A DNA stretch of 64,000 bases from Perognathus longimembris pacificus (lineage: Eukaryota > Chordata > Mammalia > Rodentia > Heteromyidae). This document shows positions 44,173 through 56,436 of the stretch, piece after piece. The DNA is taken from the NCBI RefSeq assembly GCF_023159225.1, contig NC_063174.1, positions 30,773,983 through 30,837,982 of the forward strand. The letters run 5' to 3'. Positions within the stretch are counted from its first letter, which is position 1, and each line of letters starts with the position of its first letter. Below the pieces are notes generated by a model. That model worked only from the letters and a program-made list of their open reading frames with translations, ran no database searches and was not told the DNA's origin. Position numbers and translations under genes: made by a program.

Positions 44173-46484
44173 CTTTTCAAGTTGATGAACTTTAAGATTC
44201 TCATCATTCCTTTTCTTCCTGAACTGACCTTTTGGTTTTATACAAGAAGCACAGGGATGATTTGTCTTGTCTGGTTTATAATTCCACATTGCTGTAGGGT
44301 TGGTTACTCATCAGGCACACACATTACTCACTGGTTGTTTTACCTACAAGCCCAATTTTCTTAGATTATCAATAAGGACTAGAGTGAGAACTGCAGAAAA
44401 GCTGGATGGATGGCTAAAAAGATTTCCCTCCAGATGTGGAAGCTATTCTTATCGCTTCTTCCTCGTTCCCTCAGCACTCTCAGCATAGAACACTAAGAAA
44501 CAGAGGACAATGCATAGGCACAAAGGGTGTTATACTTGTGGGATATGTAAAGGGTATACAACCAAAGTTTAGCATAAGAAGCATAGTTATTTGTCCAGTT
44601 CAAAGCTTAATGGACCACTTAGCCCTATGAGGCACCCTGCTCAGGAATTAGAGTAGAAATAAGCTTGGGAAGGTAGTGACTACAATAAATGCTGCCATGA
44701 CCAGTATGCAGTAAATGCCACTGGAGCTCAGGAGACAGATCCCATGCTTGTCCTAGGAAGCTTCATGCAGAAGGCTTCAGAGACAGAGAGGCTTCGGTGG
44801 AGAAGAAAGTGGTTAGCCCAGCAGGGAAACAGAAGAAAGGTCAGGTTTGGGTACCTCTGAGGCTCTGAGGTGGTAAACCAATGGTTCTCCTTCTTCAACC
44901 ATCCACTTAGGAATAGTGCTTTTTATAAACTCTAAATTACTAGAAAAATGAAACTTCAAAAAGATATATAAAATGGAAGCCCAAATGAAAGAAAATGTGT
45001 ATTTGTGTTCCTTTTAGCATGCAAGGATCATTAGGGTTAGGATTAGTTTTTGTTTTTTTTAGTTCAGGCCACGGTTAGGGTTAGGGAAGGGTGAATTTTA
45101 GGGTAAAACTGAGTTTTATACTAACAATTAGAAATCAAATCTGAGCAAAAGTTAGAAAAACTACAGTATCTTCCTTTCTTTTTCTCTTCAGGATCATTGT
45201 GGTTAGGTTTCCAATTAGGATTAGAGATTGGAAAAAAAATTGAAGCCTGAGTTTTCATTATCAGATGAAACAGACAGAAAATCACAGTCAGATAGCTATA
45301 TACCTTTCTACACACTCTCCATGCTTAGTAATGTTCTCACAGTGGGCCAGCAGCAGTCGGCAAACCAGCAGCCATCTGTGGCCACACGATCAGCACTGCC
45401 ATTGGCTCAGGAAACGTGAGAAGGCCGAAGGGACCAGAGGTGGGATATGAAGCTCCTTGGAGAATCCAAACACAGGCTGGAGAGACTTTGGGAAGAAGTC
45501 ACACTGATGATAGATCGCTGTGGCTACCAGAATCCCACCAGACCCACATAGAAACTCAGACATTCAAGGGATAAGATCAGAATCATGTTTCAGTAAACTG
45601 GAAGAGCACAAAGAACAGAGGAAACACAGGTGAGGCTAACAGAGATGAGGTCTCTTTAGAGAAACCATGGCACATCAGCAGAGGAAGGCTGCCTGGTCCT
45701 ATCTGTAATTGTGAGTAATGGCAGTTCTTAGTGGCTGACCAAGTGTACGAAGTGAGGAGGGGATATCCTCTGGTCCCATCCCATATTTTGACCACTGAGG
45801 AAACAAATCCAGAAACAAAGGGTTCTCACCTCTTGACTGATTCATTGAACATTGTACCAGATAACCTCAGCTTTCTAGCTTGTTCATACACACCCACACC
45901 CTCCCAGTGCTACCTCTGAGGAAGCAGGAGAACCCACATCCACCAAAAGGTCATGGTACTCCCTGATGCCAGCCTGATGCCCAGCTTGCCTTAGTCAACC
46001 CGCTGATTCCCCTGTGCCCTCTGTTCACAGCCTCTATCTGAATGACCAAAGCTGTTGTAAGAGTTCACTGTGTCTGGGGGAGAGAGTTAAATTCATGTCA
46101 GTTCTATTTAGGCAGTTAATCCAATTTTAATGCCTTTCTTTTAAAAGATTATTCTCATTTATAAGCCAAACTCCAAAGGTAAGTCACCAAGCAATATAGC
46201 AATGCAAATTTTCCTTTCTAGTCTCTTTTGATATTGGATTATAGACTTGTCTTGAAGGACTAATGCTTAGTCCTACAAAAGTGCCCAACATGCTGCTCTG
46301 GTTTTAACCATCTTCCAAGGCAGAGGAGCCCACTAAGCAATGGCAGCTCATGATGGGGTCAGTGGCCGAGCCCTTGCCAGAACTCACTCAGCATCCCAAT
46401 AGTCCCCGAATACCTCTCTAATCCAGCTTTACTGGGGTCCTAAACACAACACATTAGAGATGACCAGAATGAGTAATTGCTGTT
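44172..46484. other. PRKCH: Intronic stretch without recognised genes
   Basis: About 2.3 kb without a nameable repeat except a few TTAGGG-like units at 45030-45087. Confidence 0.5.
45030..45087 (+). repeat. Short interstitial TTAGGG-like units
   Basis: ttagggttaggattag at 45031-45046 and ggttagggttaggg at 45073-45086. Too short for a true interstitial telomeric array. Confidence 0.5.
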
Positions 46485-46590
46485 CAGATTAACAGCCACT
46501 TATTGGGAGCCTGCTAAGCAAAAACACTGTGTTAGGCACCAAAGGGAATTCTAAAATAATGAAAAATGTAGATTTTGAGGCCCATTGTAA
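46485..46590 (+). mobile_element. LINE-2 3' relic
   Basis: aacagccacttattgggagc, ctgctaagcaaaaacactg and tgttaggcaccaaaggg match L2 3' block order. Confidence 0.6.
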
Positions 46591-49369
46591 TCAGGTTGAG
46601 CACATTTTATTCGGGAAACTAAGAATTATATAGTAACAGCCCAAGAGAAAAATTTTGAAATTCATGGTTCTCTGCCTTCCCCCTTTCTGTGTCCTCATAC
46701 CCTTTGTTGGATTCTTCTGAGAAAAAAAAAAAAGGTCAACACTGGTACAGTTGTGTCCATCAAAATTCATAAATGAAAACATGGCACTTGAAGTTAGTTG
46801 CTCATTTGCAAAAAACTCAGGATAAATATATGAAGAGTTGGATGTATCCAAAGATAGTTAATTTATTGAAGTATTATTTATAACAGTAAAGAAATTAAAA
46901 CATCTCCCAAAAGTGGTCTTGCAAGATCTAGGATTCATTGTGGCAGTGACTATGTTCCAGAGGCATCTATAAAATGACAACAGGTAGAATAGCCAAATTT
47001 TATTCAGTCATATTGTTAACTACAAATATGGGAAGTATACAGAAATATACTTCCTGGAAAGTTTGCCTTTTCTGGAGAATTTTATTTCTCTAGACTAGAA
47101 ATAAACTCCAGCTGCAGAAGTGTTTAGATAGCAAAAGGAGTCATTGACTTCCTTTATTCTTCTAAAACTTATTCTGCCTAAAAGAACTGATCACCTGGTA
47201 GTAAACTAGTTGGCATTGGAAAGCTCAGCATGAGTGAGTGACACTCAACTTTTCTCACAGCAGTGACCTGGCTCAGGCCAGAGATCTTAATTCCTTTATC
47301 TTAATGCTTTACACTTTGGTCTCAGTAAAGATAGATGGTGTGGACAAAGTGTTGTGGCTAATGGGGCTTAATCATTTCTGGAATATGCTTACAGTAGGGC
47401 TTTGTCTCCTCAATGCATTGGGGGGAAAAATCTTGCTTTTAAAACAACATTCATACAGAGCCAAAATGGCCTCAAGTCAATAGTCCTAATCCTTTCTCAG
47501 TCAGCCCCAAAGGTCCTGGGTCTTCCATGGATGAGCCAAGAACTTATGAACCACTGGCCAGGTCAGCCTAGATGACCTTGGCCAAGAGGGAACTTGAGGG
47601 ATACCTGGAGAAGCAGAACATAGAAGGACACTGATCTGTCTGTGCAGACAGACAAGGGTAAAACCACCAGTGAGTTCAGGGTTACATAAAGAAAGGAGTT
47701 TGATGGTAGTGTGGGCCATTCCTGAGTAGTGAATTTCATCTGCACTAAGGATGGATCCCATTGAACTGGTATCTTTCAAAATCTTCCTGATATGGTAAAT
47801 ATTAGAGGAGTTGTGACTTGAAATGCTTCTGTTTTAGGCAACGTAAATTCCTTTGTAGCATCTTTCTATATATAAAATAAACTACCTAATATCTAGAAGT
47901 TGAGGCAAAATTTTAATTTTTTTTTCAATAGGATATTGGTGCATTCTAAAGAATTGGTGCTGCTCTGATCCCCTCACTAGTCTAGAATTCTAATTAAAGA
48001 AGACACTTCATTCCACCAGCTGAATCTTGGTCCCCTTCCCCCAAAATCTTATACTGCAGTATGTGATTTCATTGTGATTTGTCTGTGGCTCCATTCTTGG
48101 CCAGGAATCTGGATTTCCTCCGGAATTAGTCATTCTGCATTTGTTACCAGTTAAAGTCATCACTTTGTTACCCTGGTTCCTTAGGAAATACTAAAATATT
48201 TTCTGTCTTAATGTTTTGCTAAACCTTGTATTTGTGAATGGTCTTTAATTTCATCTGTAATGAACATGTGGACATATAATGTTGCAGTATGGGTTACTTA
48301 CATAATGAAATCTAGCATCAATGACTATTCAGATTGAGATCTAACTCCTTGCAACCTTCATATTTAAAATGGAGAACCTGGGAGTCATTTACCAAACTGA
48401 AATTGCCGTTGTTTATCGGTTCACAATGATTTCAGCATTTAGGCAGGAATGACATGAACCCTCTCTCCATAGTTCTCTTCACCTAGTACCTTTGTTTGCG
48501 CTGGATGATGCTTTCTAAACTATAAACCATGACGCATATACCATAATAGAGTTTTTCCCTAATTTGTGAATTATATTTGTTTCCAAGATCTTAGGAAGCA
48601 ATAATGATACATATTCATGAATTTTACAGATTATTAAGAGGAGTACCATGACAGAATTGGAAACCTTCTTTGATGGTGTCCCCACATATAAATATTCAGG
48701 TGTTCAAAGAAGGAATAGCTAAATGGCTGCTTGGGGGAAATTGGGATCTTGGTTGCAAAACCAAATGGTAGAGGCAATGGGACTGTTCAGAAAGTATTAC
48801 TTAGTTCCCCCAAAGGGAATTAAAAATATATTCAACGCCTGTCATCATTTTGCTTTGATATGAGTCCAACATTAGTAAGAAAGTAAGAAAGACTCAGACA
48901 TGTCCTGCATCCAGCCTCTGATCAGAACTTCAGAGATAACCTGAGAAATATTCCTTGAAGCTTGTAGTCCAGTCAGGAAATAAATAATTATGGATAGTCC
49001 TATCAGTAATGATAATAAATAAAAGGATAATATTTTCAAAGAAAATATCTTCTTTGAAAATATTATCCTTCATTGGACAGTATGACAGGATAGTTTGCTA
49101 GGATAGTAGCTTCTTGTTTGTTTGTTGAAAAAAAAACAACCTCAAACTACACTATACTTCTGATTTTGTAAAAGAAACAAACAGCAACAACAAAACCAAA
49201 AGGAATACATCTAAAAAAAGAAAAACTGGAAAACAAAGGAATTCTGACTATATAATCCAAAAATTAACTCCAAGGACTTGGAAATGGACCTGAGCTACAA
49301 GTGTCTTTCTTCATGCATTTTCCAGATACTCTGGTTTAGATAGCTCAGGTTTAACCAGATGGGCATCAC
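46591..49369. other. PRKCH: Intronic stretch without recognised genes
   Basis: AT-rich, about 2.8 kb with no nameable repeat. An inverted repeat around 49025-49070 (gataatattttcaaagaaaa and its complement) could form a hairpin. Confidence 0.45.
49020..49072. repeat. Inverted repeat (hairpin)
   Basis: aaggataatattttcaaaga and, after a short loop, tctttgaaaatattatcctt are exact reverse complements: arms of 20 bp with a loop of about 10 bases. Confidence 0.9.
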
Positions 49370-49795
49370 AGGTTGCCAGATGAGATGTGCTGAAACCATG
49401 ACAATTGTGCTTTAAGCCAGGAGGCCATCTTCCCTCCTTTACAGTATTGCACAAGACATGACTAATGCTGACAAAGGCTCATGCTTGAGCTGACTGCCAA
49501 ATACAGCCTATGTTCCCCCACCAAAACCTGGTCCTATAAACCCCCTCCTTGATAGCGGAGCATCCTTCCCCACAACCAGATAAGGACATATGCTTCAATT
49601 TACCATTCTTGCTTTTTCCAAGCAAAAGAACATTTCTAATCCTGGCAAAGCAAGGTCATTACTATCTCCTGTCAACAGAAGAGCTTCCGGGAACCAGCCT
49701 CAGAGCCGGCAGGGTCTGTGCTCCTCGAATAAGAATAGTGAGGACTAGCCAATATGTCTTGTTACACTTCACTTTATGTATCTGTTAAAATAAAT
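49370..49795 (+). mobile_element. Candidate LTR fragment
   Basis: TATA-like cctataaacccc at about 49533 followed by C/T-rich sequence, an LTR-like composition. No terminal ends or duplication seen. Confidence 0.25.
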
Positions 49796-49802
49796 TTTAT
49801 TA

Positions 49803-50036
49803 AGTGTGTGCCAGGGGCACACACCTAGAATCCTAGATTCTCAGAAGACTGAGATCTGAGTATTGTAGTTCAGTGCTAGGCCAGGCAGATAAAAGCTAAG
49901 AGACTCTTAATGCCAACTAACCAGAAACAACAACAACAACAAAAAAAAAAAAACTGGAAATGGAGGTTTGGCTCAAGTGGTTGTTGGACAGCAATCTTGA
50001 GCAGCAAAAGACAAGAGTCTGAATTCAAGCCCCAGT

Positions 50037-50037
<1 letters not shown>
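49803..50037 (+). repeat. Type-A SINE, sense
   Basis: gtgccaggggcacacaccta, gactgagatctgagtattg, gccaactaaccagaaac, a CAA/A-run, ggtttggctcaagtggttg and gaattcaagccccag, leading into (CA)n. Confidence 0.88.

Positions 50038-50091
<54 letters not shown>
50038..50091 (+). repeat. (CA)n microsatellite between two SINEs
   Basis: About 27 CA units joining the SINE at 49803 to the next SINE. Confidence 0.98.
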
Positions 50092-50092
<1 letters not shown>

Positions 50093-50312
50093 CCAGGCAC
50101 TGGTGGCTCTTACCTGTAATCCTCGCTACCCAGGAGACTGAAATCTGGAGACCACAGATTGAAGCCAGTCCAGGGAGTCCATGAGATTCTTTTCCATAGT
50201 TAACTACCAAAAAGCCAGAAGTGGAGCTGTGGCTCAAGTGGTTGAATGCTATCCTTGAGCAAAAATACTCAGGAACAGCACCTAGGCCCTGAGTTCAATC
50301 TCCAAGATTGGT
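50092..50312 (+). repeat. Type-A SINE, sense, full length
   Basis: gccaggcactggtggctctt, acccaggagactgaaatct, tagttaactaccaaaaagcc, gagctgtggctcaagtggtt and cctgagttcaatctccaag, then (CA)n. Confidence 0.94.
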
Positions 50313-50318
50313 ACATGT

Positions 50319-50323
<5 letters not shown>

Positions 50324-50353
<30 letters not shown>
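50324..50353 (+). repeat. (CA)n microsatellite at SINE end
   Basis: About 15 CA units. Confidence 0.95.
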
Positions 50354-50355
<2 letters not shown>

Positions 50356-51999
50356 TAAAAGAAAATACATTTTATTGCATGTATTTTATATTTATAATGT
50401 GATAGAACAGTATGCATGTAGACAGTAAAATGATTAGTATATTGAAGCAAATTAACAGTTATCTCAGTTTTTTTGAGTGGCTAAAATTTACTTAGCAAAA
50501 ATTCTCAGTTCAGTACAACTTTATAAACTATAGTCCTCGTATATTCTGTACAAGACTTATTCATCCTACACATTATGGGTTATCTTGCTGAGGAGGGAGC
50601 CATCACATTTTTTCAGTCAACAACAATGCTGATAAAGGGATAGCCTTTATCAGAGGGCTAACCAGAGCTGTGAGCCCTCTGACATTTAATAGACTTTCAC
50701 ACTATGAATCTGATTGGCATATTGGTGTCATGTGTCCAACATAAACCTGGCAGACTCCATCTTCCCTGTCTGGCCCTTTCTCTCCCCCACTACACAGCTA
50801 CCTTTGGCTGTGATGGAGATCTAGGTAACCAAGTTCAGAGTCCACCTCAGTGGAAGTTATCCTGTCTTCTTCACACAGGCAGCAGCCTATTAAAAGATCC
50901 TTTGTGCTTGCCCTGCCCCCCAGCTTGCAGGCCCTCAGAATTCCCATGGCTCTTTGATCCTGTGTGTGGCTGTAAGAAAGCCTCCATTTCTTTCTTGGAT
51001 TATTTTTGGCCAGGAAGCCAATCATACCTGCATAGGGGGTTTTCTGTGGGTCAGCTGCCCTTGGCTTTCTGTGGGAGGAGCCTGAGGGTTCCATTTATAA
51101 ACCTAATTCACTTTATCCCCACTGGACTAGCAAAGTCAAGTGTGTTCTTAGCCCTAGTCTCCTATCTGTGTTGTCAGAGCTTGGTGCAATGGTCAGAAGG
51201 CTCCTGTGTCTGATGCTAAGAAGTGATGGAGGGCCTATCACCTCCTAATGTCTTCTTTGTCTGAAATCTTCTCAACTGCCTCACTGATTTTCTTTGTTGA
51301 GTGAAATCTGGAAAATAAATGCTACCAGGTAGCCTGTAAGAAGCAATTTTGGCAGGGAGAATCAGTGAAAGAGATTTTCTTGGCAAGGACAAAATGCCAG
51401 TACTATAAGGAGCTACTGAATAAATTTGTACTGCTTCAGCCGGGAAATTACAACCCTCCTAGGGGATTGGATGGTAGGAGCTGTTGAATAATTTTTTTTT
51501 AAGATTATAAGTCTCAACTGTCAGCCTCATGGTTCATGATTCTAAGGAAACATATGACCTGTACAAGGTAGTTGTTAATAAAACTCATTTCCTCTTGTAC
51601 TTGTCCAGAAAGTCATTGGGGATTATTTGGTATGTTTCTTTTCCTTTCTTCCTTTTTTCCCCCTACTTGGACAAAGTGAGGGGAAATCTCTTAGTCCTTT
51701 TGCTCAAGTTTAAGTTAGTTCCTCATGTAAACAGTTAATGGAGGTGGGGACACGGTGCCTGAATACTGAGGGTGCCAAACATTCAAAACTACATGGGGAC
51801 CAGCACTGAGTCTGTTTGAAAAGGGATGTTAAAGGGGATGTAATAGCTAAGTGCACACAGAAGTTATTTTTATAATTTCCCATCCCCTGTTAAATGTTGG
51901 GCAGAATATGAAGAGGTAGGTTGGGGAGGTGGAGGGAGCCTCAGAGCAGGGTTGGAAATTACTGACTGAAAAATTTTCAGTCATTAGAAAATGAGTAAC
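50354..51999. other. PRKCH: Intronic stretch without recognised genes
   Basis: Includes the longest single open frame outside repeats (169 codons, 50704-51213). It is rich in Leu, Ser, Pro and Cys, shows no known motif, and is overlapped by a long minus-strand frame. Confidence 0.4.
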
Positions 52000-52217
52000 T
52001 TGTCAGGTACTGGCGGTTCACATCTGGAATCCTAGCTACTGAAGAGATTGAGATTTGAGAACTGAGGTTCAAAGCTAGCCTTAGTAAGAGAGTCCATGAG
52101 ATTCTTGTCTCTGATTAACCAGCAAAACAAGCCAGAAGTGGAGCTATGGTGGCTCAAATGGTAGAGCTCCAGCTTTGAGTGGGAAAAAAGTACAATGTGA
52201 GTGCAAGCCCTAGGACT
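52000..52217 (+). repeat. Type-A SINE, sense
   Basis: gtcaggtactggcggttcac, gattgagatttgagaactga, ctctgattaaccagcaaaa and gagtgcaagccctaggac. Confidence 0.9.
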
Positions 52218-52234
52218 GCACACACACACATATA

Positions 52235-52272
<38 letters not shown>
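52218..52272 (+). repeat. (CA)n microsatellite at SINE end
   Basis: About 25 CA units with two TA interruptions. Confidence 0.97.
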
Positions 52273-52273
<1 letters not shown>

Positions 52274-52577
52274 AAATGAGTAACTGCATTCCAGTCATAA
52301 TGATGAACATTTATGTCTCCTATGTTTTTAAGCAGGCATTTCAGCAGTTCAGTCCACTAAGACACTACATAATTTGTCACCTTCATGAGGAGAAATAGCG
52401 TGCAGACCTTACTTAACAGCCAGGAGTACTGCTTCCTTAGCCAGGGCTGCATTTTCTTACACAGATCAGGCTACAGGGTGTATTGGGGGGGACCATTGAG
52501 AATATAAATGCTCCCCCACAACAAGTATGTGTATAGAAAACACCAGGTAAAATCAGCAGTTAAAAATGAGAACCCTG

Positions 52578-52780
52578 GGGCTGGGGATATAGCCTAGCGG
52601 CAAGAGTGCCTGCCTCGGTATACCCGAGGCCCTAGGTTCGATTCCCCAGCACCACATATACAGAAAACGGCCAGAAGCGGCGCTGTGGCTCAAGTGGCAG
52701 AGTGCTAGCCTTGAGCGGGAAGAAGCCAGGGACAGTGCTTAGGCCCTGAGTCCAAGGCCCAGGACTGGCCCAAAAAAAAA
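52578..52780 (+). repeat. Type-B composite SINE, sense, young, with TSD
   Basis: A 16-bp duplication, aaaaatgagaaccctg, at 52562-52577 and 52781-52796. ID-like left arm with A box tagcctagcgg and B box ggttcgattcc; right arm gaagcggcgctgtggctcaa to ggcccaggactggccc; A tail. Retained CpGs indicate recent insertion. Confidence 0.97.
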
Positions 52781-53864
52781 AAAAATGAGAACCCTGAGCA
52801 TGCAGCTTCTCTAAGCAAGAAAGGTGACTTTTGAGCATTCCATTCCAGCCTTCTTTCCAGGAGAAATCCTTATTATTCTTACCAATGGGTCTTTTTCCCC
52901 CACATATCATTCTTGGAGATTATGACTTAAATGATATAGAAACCAAAGAAGATTAAGCTAGCATATGGAAACATACATTTTAATGATGTGTTCATCTATA
53001 TCAAAGTAATATGTGATTTTGGTAAGAAGTTTAGGAAATGGAAGAAAAATCATGCATAAACATAACTCAGAAACAGATGTTATGTCTTCTCTAGTTTTCT
53101 CTCCTGTCTTTTTCTTCTACTTATCCTCTATGCTACCATTGTAACATAATTAAAAGGATACAAGTATGTTCTATTCTTTCACTTATAAGTGCACCAGCCT
53201 ATAAATAAATCTTAAAACCCAAGCTATAAATGGAAGACTTGGAATTGACTATCCAAAGAAACAGAAGTTAGTATGAAAGACTTGAAAACAAATTAGGAAA
53301 TTATATTTACTACAAAGATAACCAAATGATAAGTTTTAGAATGAGTAACATATGAATAGACTAGAAAAAATACAAATCAGAAAGGAAATCTATTTCAAAA
53401 AGACAAAAATTCTGTTACAAATATTTTCCTGCAATATTTGTCTTTATTAAATTTTGGCAACTTTCATAGAATTCTATTGTAGAAGTGTTATCATTTATTT
53501 AGCCAATTCCCCATTAACATATATGTGAGCTTGGTCTCCAAATTGTATCATTAGTAGGATGCAGAAACAAACACCACATTTACAAAATAAAATGGGTATG
53601 TTTACACTCACAAGAGCATTGCATTGGGAAGCAAGACTAAAAGTTTAAGAGGAATCCACTGGGCACTGATGAGAGCATACGGAGTTGATTGATCTGTTTA
53701 AATTAAGCTTCAGCATTACTCCATCTAGACAACCCAATAGACAGACTTACTCCCCTTTCCTGAGCCCTCAGCTCTGCTCCTGATGATGGGTATTTCATTT
53801 GTCATGAATGCTCATGGTCCTGGTATTTAAAAAATACCAGACACTTCTCCCAAGGCTCAGTCCT
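52781..53864. other. PRKCH: Intronic stretch without recognised genes
   Basis: AT-rich; some A-rich wording at 53150-53450 may be an old LINE but is not callable. Confidence 0.4.
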
Positions 53865-54575
53865 AGGCCCTTGCCTTTTTAGATCCTTCTCCTCAAGTGA
53901 ACTCATCCACACCCAGGTAATAACTCTTAAATTTATATCTCCAGCTCAGCCTTTCCTCCACTTCTAGCCATGTGTATTCAGCTGCCCATTAAACATCTGA
54001 AAAAAATAGCTCAGCATGTCCAAAGTAAATTTCATGAACCAGAACCTGCTGACATCTCCTTCCCTTTATCCTGTACATATTTCCATGATTAAATCCCCGT
54101 ACTCCCCACTCCCAGGAGTTCTGGACCCATTCACTTCTCTGTACCTGACTGCCCACACCCTGGTCCAGGCCACTGTGAATTATATTTGGGATATTCTAGT
54201 AAATAACTTCCCAACAGACATATTAGGCTTCATTTTTTGACTGTACTAAACATCTGTACTTCTATTCCATCTTCCTAGAGTTCTCCTCCTCACCCTTATT
54301 TCCTTATTTCTCTGTCTGTCTCTCTCTGCATAATAATCTTCATAACTCAGCTCGTGTCATTTTCATGGGAATACTTCCCTCAGAGATTCGGTCAGGCCCT
54401 CCTTTTATATACTCCCTTATTCCCTTTTCACAATTCATAATGAGAAATTCAGTTGTGCAATGGTCTGATTGCCTCACTTATCTGTCATTAATTGTCCTAA
54501 GGATAAGAATGTTGCCCCCTTTGCTTGTTATATCTTGAGGCCCTGCCAAGCTCATAGGCAATGCTTAGATTTGTT
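53865..54575 (+). mobile_element. LINE-2 fragment, sense
   Basis: About 700 bp follow the L2 3' region: attaaacatctgaaaaaaat, agctcagcatgtccaaagta, gacatctccttccctttatc, caggccactgtgaattatat, ataactcagctcgtgtcatt, gggaatacttccctcagaga and tatatcttgaggccctgcc. Ancient mammalian relic; coding frame lost. Confidence 0.8.
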
Positions 54576-55132
54576 GTGTGGATGGATATGTTGTATTAGG
54601 TGACCCCTATTAGGTGACTGCTGTTCTTGTGACACTTATGTATGATAGCTGAGATGTTAGGCTTTTGCTGTTTCATTAACTTTTCAGAATCATTTTACCA
54701 ATAACCATATTGCTTTAAATGGTGAAGTTAGTTCAGATTTTATAGTCAGTCCACACATAAACCAGTCCTAACTAGATTTGTTTCAGAATTTAAAAAAAAT
54801 CATAATCCAAATTCATTCTCTTGACAAAGACCACCTCTTAACACCCTCTACATGCCAGCCTCTACTCCTTACAGGAGAACAACAAATCAACTAATAAATA
54901 TAAGTGAAATATTTGCTAAGCGTTCCCCTACTTCTACACTCCCAAGGACAACATAAAACCCACCAAATTTCTTCCCCATGCACCAGCCAAAGAGAAGAGT
55001 GGTTTGGCAGAATTCTGATGATACAGTTCACAGTGACATGCATAAAGCATAAAATGAGACTGTATATATAAATCACTTAGCATTTGAAAAACATGAATAT
55101 GTTAACTATTGCTTCTCATGGTGTGCATGGAT

Positions 55133-55133
<1 letters not shown>
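54576..55133. other. PRKCH: Intronic stretch without recognised features
   Basis: No gene or repeat recognised. Confidence 0.45.

Positions 55134-55171
<38 letters not shown>
55134..55171 (+). repeat. (CA)n microsatellite
   Basis: About 19 CA units. Confidence 0.97.
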
Positions 55172-55176
<5 letters not shown>

Positions 55177-55323
55177 AGTCACCCCAAATAAGCAACAGAC
55201 AAAAAAGAAAAATCCTAGCATACTGGAAGTTATATGCCAAGTGTCATTTTATGATAACTGGTATTGAAGTTATATTAAAGAATTATTGCCATTTAGATTC
55301 AGATAATAGAGAATATAGATGAG

Positions 55324-55432
55324 GTAAGGAAGTGGAGCTGTGGCTCAAGTGGTAGGTTGCTAGCCTTGAGCACAGAGAGGCTCAGGAATAGTGCCCAGGC
55401 CCTGAGTTCAAGCCCCACAACCGAAAAAAAAA
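55324..55432 (+). repeat. Stand-alone copy of the SINE right arm with its own TSD
   Basis: Only the tRNA-like arm is present: aagtggagctgtggctcaag (A-box-like), ccctgagttcaagcccc (B box gttcaagcc) and a poly-A tail. The 9-bp atagatgag at 55315-55323 recurs at 55433-55441, so this arm was inserted by itself and is not a remnant of a longer local copy. Confidence 0.85.
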
Positions 55433-55441
55433 ATAGATGAG

Positions 55442-56170
55442 ATGACTTCATGCCTTGGATTGGTTTCAAAATAATCTGGAAAAAAATGATGTGAAGAACT
55501 GTAACAAGACTGAGCCGTCATCAACAGTTGTTGGTACTGGGTGGTCAATTCTGTTATCCTCTACCTGTGCATGTTTGAAATTTCCTCCACAAAACATTTT
55601 TTAAAAAGGCATTAAAAATAGTGACTGCGGCTAGCCTTCTAGATTCATGGCTTATTCAAGTAGCCAGTTCCAACTCACATTTCTTTATTTCTTTTGGAGA
55701 GGCAACTGAGGCCAAGGATCTAAGCAGAAGATCTCATGCTATTCGATTTTATTACTCTTGGGGCAGCTCAGCGTGGAAATAAATCCAATTTCAGAATCTT
55801 CTTTGTCCTCAACCGCTTGAGAACTCTCTCTGAAACTACTGTGGGCATTTTAAGTAACCCTGCTTACCCAGCGTGAACAAAGCACCTTTCAGGCACCCAG
55901 TGGATAAAATAGCTCTGTCTTTCCTTCTTTTGCTGGCATGACAAAAGCTTTAGCTATTAAATACCAGTGCTCAGTGAGCTAATGACTGGTGAGCCCGTAA
56001 TTGTGTTTTTGGCATTTTAGCTCAGCCCTGTATGAACTTGTAATCTTCATTGTGTAGCCTTGTTAAGTTTGGTTGCTGAGTTATTTGTTGGCATACAATG
56101 CTAAGGAACTCCAAAGCCAAAAACTGACCTCTGCACATTTCAAGTTAAAGTCAGAAGTCATACAGTAATT
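55442..56170. other. PRKCH: Intronic stretch without recognised features
   Basis: No gene or repeat recognised. Confidence 0.45.
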
Positions 56171-56206
56171 GTGTGTGTGTGTGTGTGAGTGTGTGTGTGT
56201 GTGTGT
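56171..56206 (+). repeat. (GT)n microsatellite
   Basis: About 18 GT units with one GA, abutting the antisense SINE tail. Confidence 0.96.
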
Positions 56207-56436
56207 TGGTACTAGGGCTTGAACTCTGACTGGGCTCTATCCCTTAGCTTTTTTCACTCAAAGTCGGAACTCTACTACTTGAGCCACAGCTCCATGTGTA
56301 GGTTTTTGGTGGTTAATTGGAGATAGTAATCTTGCAGATTTTCCTGCCTAGACTGGGTTAAAAGCATGATCTCACCCTCAGCTCTCAGTCTCCTGAGTAG
56401 CTTGAATTTTACAGGCTTGAGCTACCAACACTGGAA
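56207..56436 (-). repeat. Type-A SINE, antisense
   Basis: ctagggcttgaactctgact, actacttgagccacagctcc, tggttaattggagatagtaa and agtctcctgagtagcttg. Confidence 0.9.

Noticed and set aside
43920..44289. Frames with long Cys-Val runs near 26.4, 28.1, 44.1, 50.1 and 52.2 kb
   Set aside because: These are translations of (CA)n or (GT)n microsatellites.
45030..45087. Interstitial telomere array
   Set aside because: Only four or five imperfect TTAGGG-like units, too few for a telomere fusion relic.
50704..51213. 169-codon open frame as a novel gene
   Set aside because: No domain, no promoter or splice context, biased Leu/Ser/Pro/Cys composition, and a 98-codon frame on the opposite strand over the same bases.
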